This document shows positions 14,051 through 25,542 of a stretch of DNA of 64,000 bases, one piece after another. A program made the position numbers and the translations under genes. Position 1 is the stretch's first letter; the number at the start of each line of letters is the position of its first letter. The notes beneath the pieces are model-generated. The model was not told where the DNA came from. It made no database searches and worked only from the letters and a program-made list of their open reading frames with translations. This DNA is from Bolinopsis microptera. Its lineage: Eukaryota; Ctenophora; Tentaculata; Lobata; Bolinopsidae. The stretch spans positions 1,576,001-1,640,000 of the forward strand of contig NC_087073.1 of the NCBI RefSeq assembly GCF_026151205.1, in the 5' to 3' direction.

Positions 14051-16300
14051 AACGACCCGTTACTTGGAGGACTTCGCCGCTTCGACGCACCGCGCAAACT
14101 TGAAACTAGCATTCTTGCATGCTTCGCATCGACAATTTTTGGATGCTGGAGGTCTTCGCCGCGCAAACTAGCATTCTTGCTTTGCATCGAAGCTGATTAG
14201 ATCATTTAGTTGCTTTTACATTTTAACAGAGCAACGATCTGGAAGGGTTGACATCGTCAATCAACAACGATCTCGATGGGTTGACATCGTCAATCAAGAA
14301 CGACCCCTAACTAACAGCAACGTGGTAACTCATAGCTGCGGTGATACGCCGAGCAGTGGTTACGCCGCGCGATGAAAATATGCGAAGGACGCACGGTGAG
14401 TAATTGTAGCGCGATGCGTTACTGTGCCGCGGCGCGCACTCAATGAGGCTTCTCACAGCGACTGGCTAGATTGGCGAAATGCGCTACTGTGCCGCGCCGA
14501 GCTGCCATGAATTGACATCGTCAATTAAGGTGAGTAACAATGTTATTACATCCAATTTATGTATATACATCCGATTTATATTTTGGAACCTAATCACTAA
14601 TGGAATGTAGCGTTTTTATAAAATAAACGAAGTGTATTAATATTCTGCTTTTTAAACTTATGATATTGAATTGATTCACGATGTCAATTCTTCGCATTCG
14701 GCATCTCACCAATCTGCATACGTGTGACATGGTTGCGAGAAGATGCACGGTCCTGTAGTACATCGCGCTACATGACAATCTACAGTCTATCTTCAAGATT
14801 TTTCTTGTAGGGTTTTAACCTACCAGGACGCGCGCCAAATTGGATTTGTCGACGGTCATGTTAACGAGATATTTGAAACAAATGTTTTACGAGTATCGCC
14901 CGTTCAGATTTTTTTGAAAAGACCCCCCGACATGCGAAAGTTGAAACCAACTTCAATCGATGTATTTTCGGACGCTGATCCTAAATCACCCCCTTGCACC
15001 TTGACATATAAGGTTAAAATGCTTCCCTGACGAGATATTGGTGAAAACTGTCTTGATCACGTGATATGACCGTATAAGGAAGTTAGTTTTCTTTCTCGTT
15101 AGAATTAGGGTTTCAGTTAATTTGTAGGTTTATAACCTACCAGGACGCGCACCGAGTTGGAACAAATATTTTACGAGTATCACCCGTTAACAGTTAATTG
15201 ACGATGTCAATTCTTCGCAGCGCGGCGAGACCCAGTAGCGCATTTAACCGATCTAGCGAAGTGATTGCGAGAAGCATAATTGAGTGCGCGGAGCGGCACA
15301 GTAACACATTTCGTTACACGGGTTTCAGCAACTGCTTTTGTTAAGGATTGGGTAAGAGTTAGGAATTGGATCAGATTTAAGGGTATTAGGGTTTCGAATA
15401 GTCGTTTAGGACCAGCTAGAAAACAAGTTGAAAAGTCACGTGACAATCGAGTGTAGAGTGATTAATCATCATCGAATCCTGCGTGGCAGGTCTACAACTT
15501 GGAGGACTTCGCTGCTTCGACGCGCCGCGCAAACTATCATTCTTACTTAAATCGTTGCTATGTTAATTTGCAGAGCAACGATCTGGAAGGGTTGACATCG
15601 TCAATCAAGTCTACAACGGTTGACAAGTTTTAACAGCTCCGGAACAACCTTATAATAGAGCGCACAAATAATACAGTCGGAACCTGTTATGAACAGTCAG
15701 CCAATAGCCATTTTAATGAAGAATTTCTTACAACCCTCGTCGACGGAACAAATATTTTACAAGTATCACCCGTTAAAACCCTTTCCACGTACATTTTTGG
15801 TTTTTTAACAGCCGTCATGTTTTTAACAGCTGTCATGTCGTTAAACGATAACAGTCGTTTTATACTGCCGTTTTCTCGAAAAGGAAATAAGTCCATCGTC
15901 GCCATTTCGACTTGGAGGACTTCGCCGCTTCGCATCGTTTGTAGGTTTACAACCTATAACCAGGACGCGCGCCGAGTTGGACTCATCGACGGTCCTGGAT
16001 ATATATTGTAGTGCGATGCACTACTGGGTCGCGCGCGCATCCAATAATGCTTCTCGCAACCACAAATCGGCGAGATGCGAAGGATTGACATCGTCAATCA
16101 AGGATATATATGGAACAAATATTTTAAGAGTATCACCTGTTAACGCATCGTCGATCGTTGCTCTGCTTCGTAGGCACAGTAACGCATTGCGCTACAACGA
16201 TTTCGATGGGTTGACATCGCCAATCAACATTTCGACTTGAGCGTTTTTTGGTTTTTTTCTTTGCTTCATTTTCTGTTTTTGCGTAAGATCGAAAGTAAAC
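14051..16300. repeat. Field of nested GC-rich and palindromic repeats
   Basis: At least seven copies in both orientations of a motif containing the palindrome TTGAC-ATC-GTCAA (near 14248, 14285, 14512, 15193, 15591, 16084, 16208), mixed with copies of GCGCTACTGTGCCGCG, CCAGGACGCGCGCCGAGTTG, ATTTTACGAGTATC and the ACTTGGAGGACTTCG repeat. The copies are shuffled rather than in one fixed period. The short open frames here (15687-16315) lie wholly inside these repeats and are not credible genes. Confidence 0.75.
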
Positions 16301-16793
16301 ACGTTGAGTTATCAATAACTAGTCACATTTTAATTTGTCTGAAAAATTAAAGCTTTCAGCCGTCCATACTTGTCATACGTTGCGCGGCTCCCCCTGTATA
16401 TATAGTGAAGCGACCGTGGGGGTCACCACGTGATACAAGTCCATACCATATGCTTAGAAATAACTATTTTTATACCGAATAATTGAGCTAATTCATAATT
16501 TTTCATATTGGATGGACTTACTTCCTTAACTGAGAAAAATGTGACTCACGGGTATCGGCCTCACAAAATGACAGTCCACAAAGACCATGCTGTAGCTTAT
16601 GTACCCTATACATTGAACCCTAATCCTTTTACTGTATGAAAGAAAAAGTATTGATTAATGAATAGTATTCACTCTGGAGAGAAACCATTTAAATGTTCAG
16701 ATTGTTTGTATGCGACAGTTTCTAAATCACACCTCAAAGATCATCTGAAGACTCATTCCGGAGAGAAACCATTTGAATGTCCAGATTGTTCGT

Positions 16794-17075
16794 AGGATAC
16801 AAGGATACAAGGATACAAGGATACAAGGATACAAGGATACAAGGATACAAGGATACAAGGATACAAGGATACAAGGATACAAGGATACAAGGATACAAGG
16901 ATACAAGGATACAAGGATACAAGGATACAAGGATACAAGGATACAAGGATACAAGGATACAAGGATACAAGGATACAAGGATACAAGGATACAAGGATAC
17001 AAGGATACAAGGATACAAGGATACAAGGATACAAGGATACAAGGATACAAGGATACAAGGATACAAGGATACAAT
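16794..17075. repeat. (AAGGATAC)n 8-bp satellite, array 1
   Basis: About 35 head-to-tail copies of an 8-bp unit, starting within a zinc-finger codon block. Because 24 bp is a whole number of codons and the unit lacks stops in most frames, it produces long open frames on both strands; these are artefacts. Confidence 0.97.
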
Positions 17076-17461
17076 AAATAAGCTAAGAGCCAGGTCAAAA
17101 ATCACATCAGAACACGATTCAGGTTTGATCTGCTACGAAGCACACTCATAGCACTCAGGGGAATAAGAGGAAGACAAAAAGCCCAGCACCTTGGACTGGA
17201 TGACGTATTCTTCAATCTCATTCCTCAGAAGACGAGCTTTGAGGTCTCTTAAGTTTGTTTATGTAAATTTTATAGATAATTTATTGTAGCTTTTATAATG
17301 TGTAAAATTTTACGGACGAAATGATCCCAGGGGGGACTCCCAACCCACCGCCTCGGCGGGTAGTTGATACACCCTTCACAAGCAAGAGCCACTTTGGTCT
17401 ACTTGCTGTGAGGTGTCTCAGCTACATGGGTTGGGGGTCACCCCTTTTTTTTTCTTTTTTT

Positions 17462-17586
17462 TACAAGGATACAAGGATACAAGGATACAAGGATACAAGG
17501 ATACAAGGATACAAGGATACAAGGATACAAGGATACAAGGATACAAGGATACAAGGATACAAGGATACAAGGATACAAGGATACAA
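17462..17586. repeat. (AAGGATAC)n 8-bp satellite, array 2
   Basis: About 15 copies of the same 8-bp unit as the array at 16794-17075, preceded by a T-rich tract. A two-unit remnant also occurs near 25005-25022. Confidence 0.97.
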
Positions 17587-17761
17587 AAGTGATAATTACT
17601 TTAAATTGAGTACAGAGTAGTTGTAATTCTGAAATAATTTAAGTTACACAATTCTAAATATTTATAAATGTGTAGGGATATTAATTAAGAAATGTTATAT
17701 AATGCTAGTTTTAGAAAAATAAATAAATCGAGTTTGTATGGTTCAATTTTAATTTAAGGTC

Positions 17762-18170
17762 CTATAGCATTATGCATTTGCCAGTATTTGAGTGGAAATC
17801 TGGGCTCTTATAATAGGCTGTATATTGTTCGTTCAAAGAGAGAATTGAATGGATTGCTCTTGCTGTGGCAGTGAGTGTGGTAGGATCTAGAGTTTTGTTG
17901 GAGAGCAAACCGGCTAGGTCAGTAATGTTTTGGGGATGGAAATTGAATTTTTCCCTAACTGAGGAGTAGAGCAAACAGTCAATCAATACGTGACTTTCAT
18001 CCTCAATAGGCTTGAGCCCTTTGCTGAAAAAGCAGTAGGTGCACCAACGTTCTTCTCTTGGTACAAGGGGGGTTTCGTATCTGCCCCTTTCGATGTAGAG
18101 GTTGTGGTAGCTGATACAAAACCTTGTCAGACTTTTTCGAACATCAGGTATTTTGATAATTCATAGATAT
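17762..18170 (-). pseudogene. C-terminal zinc-knuckle region of a non-LTR retrotransposon
   Basis: The minus-strand frame reads SLTRFCISYHNLYIERGRYE, then WCTYCFFSKG, then EDESHVLIDCLLYS, i.e. a C-x2-C ... H-x4-C knuckle as found after the RT domain of many LINEs. The tail continues through LNEQYTAYYKS to a stop at 17762. It is truncated on its 5' side and has no RT core. Confidence 0.6.
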
Positions 18171-18862
18171 GCCTCTGGTTTGAAATCATGTTTAATTAAG
18201 TTATAGGATTCTAGTTTTAGCGAGAAGGCCTTGGCAGCTTTCTAGGTATTCACGAATTCTTCCCTCATGTTATGACTGATTTGGGTGGAGAGCTTAGATT
18301 TTCGTATGTAACAGCTCGGAAATCGAATAATCAAGTCACCAGAAAATGCATGCTAATTAAGTATTAAAATCATTCTGAGTTATTCCATTCTCTTCGCTAT
18401 ATTCACTAAATATTATAACTTTAATGATGTTGTGTCACATGTGTTAAAATGATAAATTCTATCTGAACATCTGAAGTGTTGTTTTAAAATACGATGAATA
18501 ACTAGAGTCTTTAATTTTAATCTATCCTTTTCAGTATTTAGATATTTCAATTTGGGAATAACTTGCAGAATAAAATAATTTCAAAAACTTTCATATCATC
18601 TTAGACACAATTTTGTAGCTTATACATTATTTCTCATGCCCATGTTAATAAATATAGTTTCTGGAATGCAATTGTCTTCTTTGCTTATTTATAATGTATG
18701 TTGACTTAAATCTCCCATTTCTGACTAAATTCATTCATCAAAAACTTATCTTGCAAAACACTGTATTGTACCAAATTTATAATAGATGCACAGCAATCTT
18801 GATTCTACTGATTTTAAGTTCCTCTTGAATTATTTTATTAATTTAACCAGAATACTCTTTAG

Positions 18863-20304
18863 ATGTCATGTCCTCACATTAAAAGCGAAGTAAAGACTGA
18901 AGAAGAGGATTTGATAAGCAAATCTGGAGGTTTTCTGTGTCCGGCATGTGGTGAACAACTTTTTTATGAGAAGTATTTTATTGAACATGTCAGGGAACGT
19001 CATTATAAGCCTGACCTACAAGTACTAGAAAAGGATGAGAAACAAAGTTTGTTCAATGAATTTACTGGAGACACTGTTCATGAAAACGGTTACGTTACAG
19101 AACAAGAATCTGGTTGTTGTGTTCAAAATAGATCTGATGTTGTTAAATCAGAAGTAAAAACGGAGCAGATAGAAATTAATGGAGAGTCTGGTGGCTTTCT
19201 CTGCTCAGTTTGTGGGGAAAAGATTCTTGAGGAGGATAATTTCATTAAACATATCAAAGATCACGTAGAAAACTCTGGCAAACGAAAAATACCAAAATGT
19301 GATGAATTTCAAAGTGATAATGATAATATTAGTGTAGGGTCTAGAATCAGGAATAGATCAGACAGTGGTTGCATTCCTCTGGAAAATTGTGATCCTGAAG
19401 AAAAGATTCGTGCTACTCTTCAATATAACGTAACAATTCAATCCGGAAAGAAATCATTCAAATGTCCAGATTGTTCATATGCAACAGTTCGGAAATCAAG
19501 CATAAAAGATCACACAAGGACTCATTCCGGAGAGAAACCATTTAAATGTCCAGATTGTTCTTACTCAGCAGCTCGGAAATCATACCTGAAAGAACATATT
19601 ATGAGTATTCACTCCGGAGAGAAATCATTTAAATGTCCAGATTGTTCATATGCAACAGTTCGGAAATCAAACCTAAAATTACATTTAAAGACTCACTCGG
19701 AAGATAAACCATTTAAATGTCCAGAATGTTTGTTTGCAACAGCTAATAAATCATACTTAAAGTACATATTATGAGTATTCACTCCGGAGAGAAACCATTT
19801 AAATGTTCAGATTGTTTGTATGCAACAGTTTCTAAATCACACTTCAAAGATCATCTGAAGACTCACTCCGGAGAGAAACCATTTAAATGTCCAGATTGTT
19901 TGTATGCAGCAGCTCGGAAATCATACCTGAATGAACATATTATGAATGTTCACTCTGGAGAGAAATCATTTAAATGTACAGATTGTTCATATGCAACAGT
20001 TCGGAAATCAAACCTAAGAGAACATATAATGAATGTTCACTCCGGAGAGAAACCATTTAAATGTCCAGATTGTTCATATGCAACAGTTCGGAAATCAAAC
20101 CTAAAATTACATTTGAAGACTCACTCGGGAGATAAACCATTTGACTGTCCAGAATGTTTGTTTGCAACAGCTAATAAATCATACCTTAAAGTACATATTA
20201 TGAGTATTCACTCGGGAGATAAACCATTTAAATGTCCAGATTGTTCGTATGCAACAGCTCGGAAATCGAATGTATCAAGTCACCAGAAAATGCATGCTAA
20301 TTAA
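18863..20304 (+). pseudogene. C2H2 zinc-finger gene, copy 1 (frameshifted)
   Basis: Likely nuclear DNA-binding protein of unknown target. The N-terminal 200 residues are almost identical to copies 2 and 3: MSCPHIKSEVKTEEED, an atypical C2H2-like unit (CPACGEQLFYEKYFIEHVRERH), an acidic stretch, a second VKSEVKTE motif and another finger-like unit (CSVCGEK). Classic fingers with SGEKPFKC linkers follow. A single-base deletion near 19759 (relative to the same codons in copy 2) stops the frame at 19774 after residue 303. The remaining frame, 19771-20304, carries six more fingers and the normal end HQKMHAN. Intact, it would have about ten classic fingers. It is either a pseudogene or an assembly indel. 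Confidence 0.85.
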
Positions 20305-20824
20305 GTAATTAAAATTATTAAAATTTTTATTCTGAGTTATTCCATTCTCTTCACTATATTCACTAAATATTATAACTTTAATGATGTTGTGTCACGTGTT
20401 AAAATGATAAATTTTATCTGAACATCTGAAGTGTTGTTTTAAAATACGATAATTAACTAGAGTCTTTAATTTTAATCTATCCTTTTCAGTATTTAGATAT
20501 TTGAATTGGGAATAACTTGCAGAATAAAATAATTTCAAAAACTTTCATATCATCTTAGACACAATTTTGTAGCTTATACATTATTTCTCATGCCCATGTT
20601 AATAAATATAGTTTCTGGAATGCAATTGTCTTCTTTGCTTATTTATAATGTATGTTGACTTAAATCTCCCATTTCTGACTTAATGCATCCATCAAAAAAT
20701 TATCTTGCAAAACACTGTATTGTATCAAATTTATAATAGATGCAATCTTGATTCTTGATAACATTACTACTGATTTTAAGTTCCTCTTGAATTATTTTAT
20801 TAATTTAACCAGAATACTCTTTAG

Positions 20825-22435
20825 ATGTCATGTCCTCACATTAAAAGCGAAGTAAAGACTGAAGAAGAGGATTTGATAAGCAAATCTGGAGGTTTTCTGT
20901 GTCCGGCATGTGGTGAACAACTTTTTTATGAGAAGTATTTTATTGAACATGTCAGGGAACGTCATTATAAGCCTGACCTACAAGTACTAGAAAAGGATGA
21001 GAAACAAAGTTTGTTCAATGAATTTACTGGAGACTCTGTTCATGACAATGGTTACGTTACAGAACAAGAATCTGGTTGTTGTGTTCAAAATAGATCTGAT
21101 GTTGTTAAATCAGAAGTAAAAACGGAGCAGATAGAAATTAATGGAGAGTCTGGTGGCTTTCTCTGCTCAGTTTGTGGGGAAAAGATTCTGGAGGAGGATA
21201 ATTTCATTAAACATATCAAAGATCATTTAGAAAACTCTGGCAAACGAAAAATACCAAAATGTGATGAATTTCAAAGTGATAATGATAATATTAGTGTAGG
21301 ATCTAGAATCAGGAATAGATCAGAAAGTGGTTGCATTCCTCTGGAAAATTGTGATCCTGAAGAAAAGATTCGTGCTACTCTTCAATATAACGTAACAATT
21401 CACTCCAGAGAGAAATCATTTAAATGTCCAGATTGTTCATATGCAACAGTTCGCAAATCAAACATAAAAGAACATATGAAGACTCACTCTGGAGAGAAAC
21501 CATATAAATGCCCAGAATGTTTGTATGCAGCAGCTCGGAAATCATACCTGAAAGAACATATTATGACTGTTCACTCTGGAGAGAAATCATTTAAATGTCC
21601 AGAATGTTTGTATGCAACAGTTCGCAAATCAAACATAAAAGAACATATGAAGACTCACTCTGGAGAGAAACCATATAAATGCCCAGAATGTTTGTATGCA
21701 ACAGTTCGGAAATCAAACCTAAAATTACATTTGAAGACTCACTCGGGAGATAAACCATTTAAATGTCCAGAATGTATGTTTGCAACAGCTAATAAATCAT
21801 ACCTTAAAGTACATATTATGAGTATTCACTTGGGAGAGAAACCATTTAATTGTCCAGATTGTTCGTATGCAACAGCTCATCAATCATGCCTCAAAGTACA
21901 TATGAAGACTCACTCTGGAGAGAAACCATATAAATGTCTAGATTGTTTGTATGCAGCAGCTCGGAAATCATACCTGAAAGAACATATTATGAATGTTCAC
22001 TCTGGAGAGAAATCATTTAAATGTTCAGATTGTTCATATGCAACAGTTCGGAAATCAAATCTAAAATTACATTTGAAGACTCACTCGGGAGATAAACCAT
22101 TTAAATGTCCAGAATGTTTGTTTGCAACAGCTAATAAATCATACCTTAAAGTACATATTATGAGTATTCACTTGGGAGATAAACCATTTAAATGTCCAGA
22201 ATGTTTGTTTGCAACAGCTAATAAATCATACCTTAAAGTACATATTACGAGTATTCACTTGGGAGAGAAATCATTCAAATGTCCAGATTGTTCATATACA
22301 ACAGTTCGGAAATCAAACTTAAAAGAACATATGAAGACTCACTTCGGAGAGAAACCATTTAAATGTCCAGATTGTTCGTATGTAACAGCTCGGAAATCGA
22401 ATGTATCAAGTCACCAGAAAATGCATGCTAATTAA
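20825..22435 (+). CDS. C2H2 zinc-finger protein, copy 2 (intact)
   Basis: 536 residues in one exon from the conserved start MSCPHIKSE. Two atypical finger-like units in the first 160 residues are followed by twelve tandem C2H2 fingers with SGEKPFKC-type linkers (about residues 195-533), ending HQKMHAN. Fingers are very uniform: most have Arg or Asn, Ser, and Asn or Tyr at helix positions -1, 2 and 3, and Thr or Ala where Phe usually packs the core. This points to recent internal duplication. Four sumoylation-consensus tetrapeptides (IKSE, VKTE, VKSE, VKTE) occur in the N-terminal region. About 450 bp of upstream flank is shared with copies 1 and 3, so the duplication unit includes the promoter. 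Function is inferred from fold only. Confidence 0.9.
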   Translation: MSCPHIKSEVKTEEEDLISKSGGFLCPACGEQLFYEKYFIEHVRERHYKPDLQVLEKDEKQSLFNEFTGDSVHDNGYVTEQESGCCVQNRSDVVKSEVKTEQIEINGESGGFLCSVCGEKILEEDNFIKHIKDHLENSGKRKIPKCDEFQSDNDNISVGSRIRNRSESGCIPLENCDPEEKIRATLQYNVTIHSREKSFKCPDCSYATVRKSNIKEHMKTHSGEKPYKCPECLYAAARKSYLKEHIMTVHSGEKSFKCPECLYATVRKSNIKEHMKTHSGEKPYKCPECLYATVRKSNLKLHLKTHSGDKPFKCPECMFATANKSYLKVHIMSIHLGEKPFNCPDCSYATAHQSCLKVHMKTHSGEKPYKCLDCLYAAARKSYLKEHIMNVHSGEKSFKCSDCSYATVRKSNLKLHLKTHSGDKPFKCPECLFATANKSYLKVHIMSIHLGDKPFKCPECLFATANKSYLKVHITSIHLGEKSFKCPDCSYTTVRKSNLKEHMKTHFGEKPFKCPDCSYVTARKSNVSSHQKMHAN

Positions 22436-22961
22436 GTAATTAAAATTATTAAAATTTGTATTCTGAGTTATTCTATTCTCATCACTATATTGACTAAATA
22501 TTATAACTTTAATGATGTTGTGTCACGTGTTAAAATGATAAACTTTATCTGAACATCTGAAGTGTTGTTTTAAAATACGATGAATAACTAGAGTCTTTAA
22601 TTTTAATCTATCCTTTTCAGTATTTAGATATTTCAATTTGGAAATAACTTGCAGAATGAAATAATTTCAAAAATATTCATATCATCTTAGACACAATTTT
22701 GTAGCTTATACATAATTTCTCATGCCCATGTTAATAAATATAGTTTCTGGAATGCAATTGTCTTCTTTGCTTATTTATAATGTATGTTGACTTAAATCTC
22801 CCATTTCTGACTAAATTCATTCATCAAAAACTTATCTTGCAAAACACTGTATTGTACCAAATTTATAATAGATGCACAGCAATCTTGATTCTTGATAACA
22901 TTACTACTGATTTTAAGTTCCTCTTGAATTATTTTATTAATCTAACAAGAATACTCTTTAG

Positions 22962-23714
22962 ATGTCATGTCCTCACATTAAAAGCGAAGTAAAGACTGAA
23001 GAAGAGGATTTGATAAGCAAATCTGGAGGTTTTCTGTGTCCGGCATGTGGTGAACAACTTTTTTATGAGAAGTATTTTATTGAACATGTCAGGGAACGTC
23101 ATTATAAGCCTGACCTACAATTACTAGAAAAGGATGAGAAACAAAGTTTGTTCAATGAATTTACTGGAGACTCTGTTCATGAAAATGGTTACGTTACAGA
23201 ACAGGATGGTTGTTGTGTTCAAAATAGATCTGATGTTGTTAAATCAGAAGTAAAAACGGAGCAGATAGAAATTAACGGCATGTTTGGAGGCTTTCTCTGT
23301 TCAGTTTGTGGGGAAACGATTCTGGAGGAGGATAGTTTCATTAAACATATCAAAGATCATGTAGAAAACTCCGGCAAACGAAAAATACCAAAATGTGATG
23401 AATTTCAAAGTGATAATGATAATATTAGTGTAAGATCTAGAATCAGGAATAGATCAGACAGTGGTTGCATTCCTCTGGAAAATTGTGATCCTGAAGAAAA
23501 GATTCGTGCTACTCTTCAATATAACGTAACAATTCAATCCAGAGATAAATCATTTAAATGTCCAGATTGTTCATATGCAACAGTTCGGAAATCAAACATA
23601 AAAGAACATATGAAGACTCACTCTGGAGAGAAACCATATAAATGTCCAGATTGTTTGTATGCAGCAGCTCGGAAATCAAATTTATTAAGACATCAGAAAA
23701 TGCATGCTAATTAG
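22962..23714 (+). CDS. C2H2 zinc-finger protein, copy 3 (short)
   Basis: 250 residues with the same N-terminal region as copies 1 and 2 but only two classic fingers before the common ending HQKMHAN. It reads through without stops, so it looks like a natural short form produced by loss of repeats between the first and last fingers rather than by truncation. Copy-specific changes include INGMFGG where the others have INGESGG. It shares the upstream flank with copy 2. With two classic fingers its DNA specificity would be low, so it may act through the N-terminal region. Confidence 0.85.
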   Translation: MSCPHIKSEVKTEEEDLISKSGGFLCPACGEQLFYEKYFIEHVRERHYKPDLQLLEKDEKQSLFNEFTGDSVHENGYVTEQDGCCVQNRSDVVKSEVKTEQIEINGMFGGFLCSVCGETILEEDSFIKHIKDHVENSGKRKIPKCDEFQSDNDNISVRSRIRNRSDSGCIPLENCDPEEKIRATLQYNVTIQSRDKSFKCPDCSYATVRKSNIKEHMKTHSGEKPYKCPDCLYAAARKSNLLRHQKMHAN

Positions 23715-25542
23715 AATCATTCATATCTTTATTCTGAGTTATTCCATTCTCTTCACTATATTCACTAAATATTACAATTTATAACTTTAATGATGTTGTG
23801 TCACGTGTTAAAATGATTAATTTTATCTGAACATCTAAAATGTTGTTTTATAATACGATGAATGACTAGATTCTAGAATTTAAATCTACTCTTTCCCGTA
23901 TTTAGATATTTTAATTTAGGAATAACTTGCCGATTTTAATAAGGGGGGGGGGGGGGGGGGGGGGGATAACGTTTTTTTTGTTTTTTTTGTTTAGGTAAAA
24001 GTAGTTTTTTGAAAAAAGAAAAAAAGAAAAACCAAAAAAGGAAGAAAAAGGAAAAAAAAGAAAAAAAAACCAATTAAATAAAATGGTAAAAATATAGCTC
24101 AAAATCGAAATGAATTTTTTGTTTTTCGTTTTTTTGTTTTTTTTGTTACCGTACCGTAAGGTAAAAGTAAAAACAAAAAAAGGGGGAAAAAGGGAAAAAA
24201 AGGAAAAACCCACAAAGACCATGCTGTAGCTTAGGTACCCTATACATTGAACCCTATTCCTTTTACTGTATGAAAGAAAAAATATTAATTAACACTTCTC
24301 AAGGAATGATAATGACATAGAATCTATATTTCCCAGAAAACCAGGTACTACCATGACTTATTTTAATCAAAGACTACTCTGGTCAAATAAAAAAACTGAT
24401 TTAGTGACTTTGGTAGAAAAAATGACAAAAAAATGACCTAGCCTCACAAAATGACAGTGTTATGCCTCACAAAATGACAGTTTTATTTTATGATACAAAG
24501 ATGGCATATTTATATTGGATGCCCCGTGCCTAATTATAGGTATTCTAAAACCCAGTAAGCTTATGATGAGCCTAAATGTGTTTGTTTGATCATCAATTTT
24601 GATCAAAATGCCTCACAAAATGACACCGAAAAGCCTTACAAAATGACAATGTTTCAGATTGAATTATTTTCATCATCTAAAATGGATCAGAAGCAGTCAA
24701 TACAAGAAGGAGTTAAAAATAATCATAATCTGACAGTTAACAATCAAGTAGCATTACAAAAGTGCAGCTCTGATATCAAAATGTTTTAAAAACATTTCAA
24801 AACTCAACGGAATAAAGCTTCTATTTTGTGAAAGCAGAGAGTAATAACAACTCCTAAAACATGTCACAACACTGAAAAGTGATCTATCCAGGCATAGAAC
24901 ATATCAAACTTCGTAGCACTTGCCTCGGGCACGCTACTTCGAAGAAATTTAGACAAGTAACATCCGTCAAAGAAGGAAGTAAGTCCAAGCCGTTGCTACA
25001 CGTTGTACAAGGATACAAGGATATATCGTTGTATACCTCTCTCGTGCACAGCCAGCCGCTGCGCGCTTCGCCTGTGATCAAAAGGGGTTGCAGCGAGTGT
25101 CAATCAAGCCAATTTTGGTATGCTCAATTTTTGAGGCTGTATTTTGGATTATATTTTCAAATATAAACAATTAGGTTTATCTAAATTGCTCCATATCATA
25201 TAATAAATGTTTTTGAATAATAGTATGCCTATTTTTTTAATTTGAAAATTCAATTAATCATTATATATATAAATCAAGCGTTACATTTCAGCCATGCAAA
25301 ATTAGTAATTACAATGACATATTTTGATATACTAAATGGTAAATGGTACTGCAATATAAGTTGCTTAATGTTTGGCCGGATGACAACTAACGAGAAAAAT
25401 AAACTTGATTATATAATAATTAATTCGGCTGAACCAACACATAGCAAGAGCCACATTAACGTTGGGGCCGTCTACCAAATTTGAATGACAAACATTAACA
25501 AGAAATCAAACATATCATAAATAATTATAAGGATTTTGTTCA
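23715..25542. other. Intergenic; low-complexity and dispersed repeats
   Basis: The shared 3' flank of the zinc-finger copies runs to about 23930. A run of 23-24 G starts near 23942, followed by A- and T-rich low-complexity sequence to 24205. The segment at about 24206-24290 (ACAAAGACCATGCTGTAGCT...) is a copy of 16577-16655, and CCTCACAAAATGACA recurs near 16560, 24443, 24467 and 24611. No gene is supported. Confidence 0.6.

Larger units (their letters stand above)
16658..18352 (+). pseudogene. Disrupted zinc-finger copy (copy 0 of the cluster)
   Basis: The left piece (16658-16795) encodes [20 protein letters not shown] and the start of a second finger before stopping in a satellite array. 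The right piece (about 18315-18352) matches the 3' end of copies 1 and 2 (ARKSN...HQKMHAN and the following UTR) with a small deletion. Between them lie two (AAGGATAC)n arrays and an antisense LINE fragment. The simplest reading is a fourth tandem copy broken by insertions and repeat expansion. Confidence 0.65.

Noticed and set aside
16727-17151. Open frames of repeating YKDTRIQG or LYPCILVS on both strands
   Set aside because: Artefacts of the (AAGGATAC)n satellite, open in multiple frames on both strands.
23911-24222. 103-codon minus-strand ORF rich in Phe and Lys
   Set aside because: Low-complexity A/T runs and a poly-G tract explain it.
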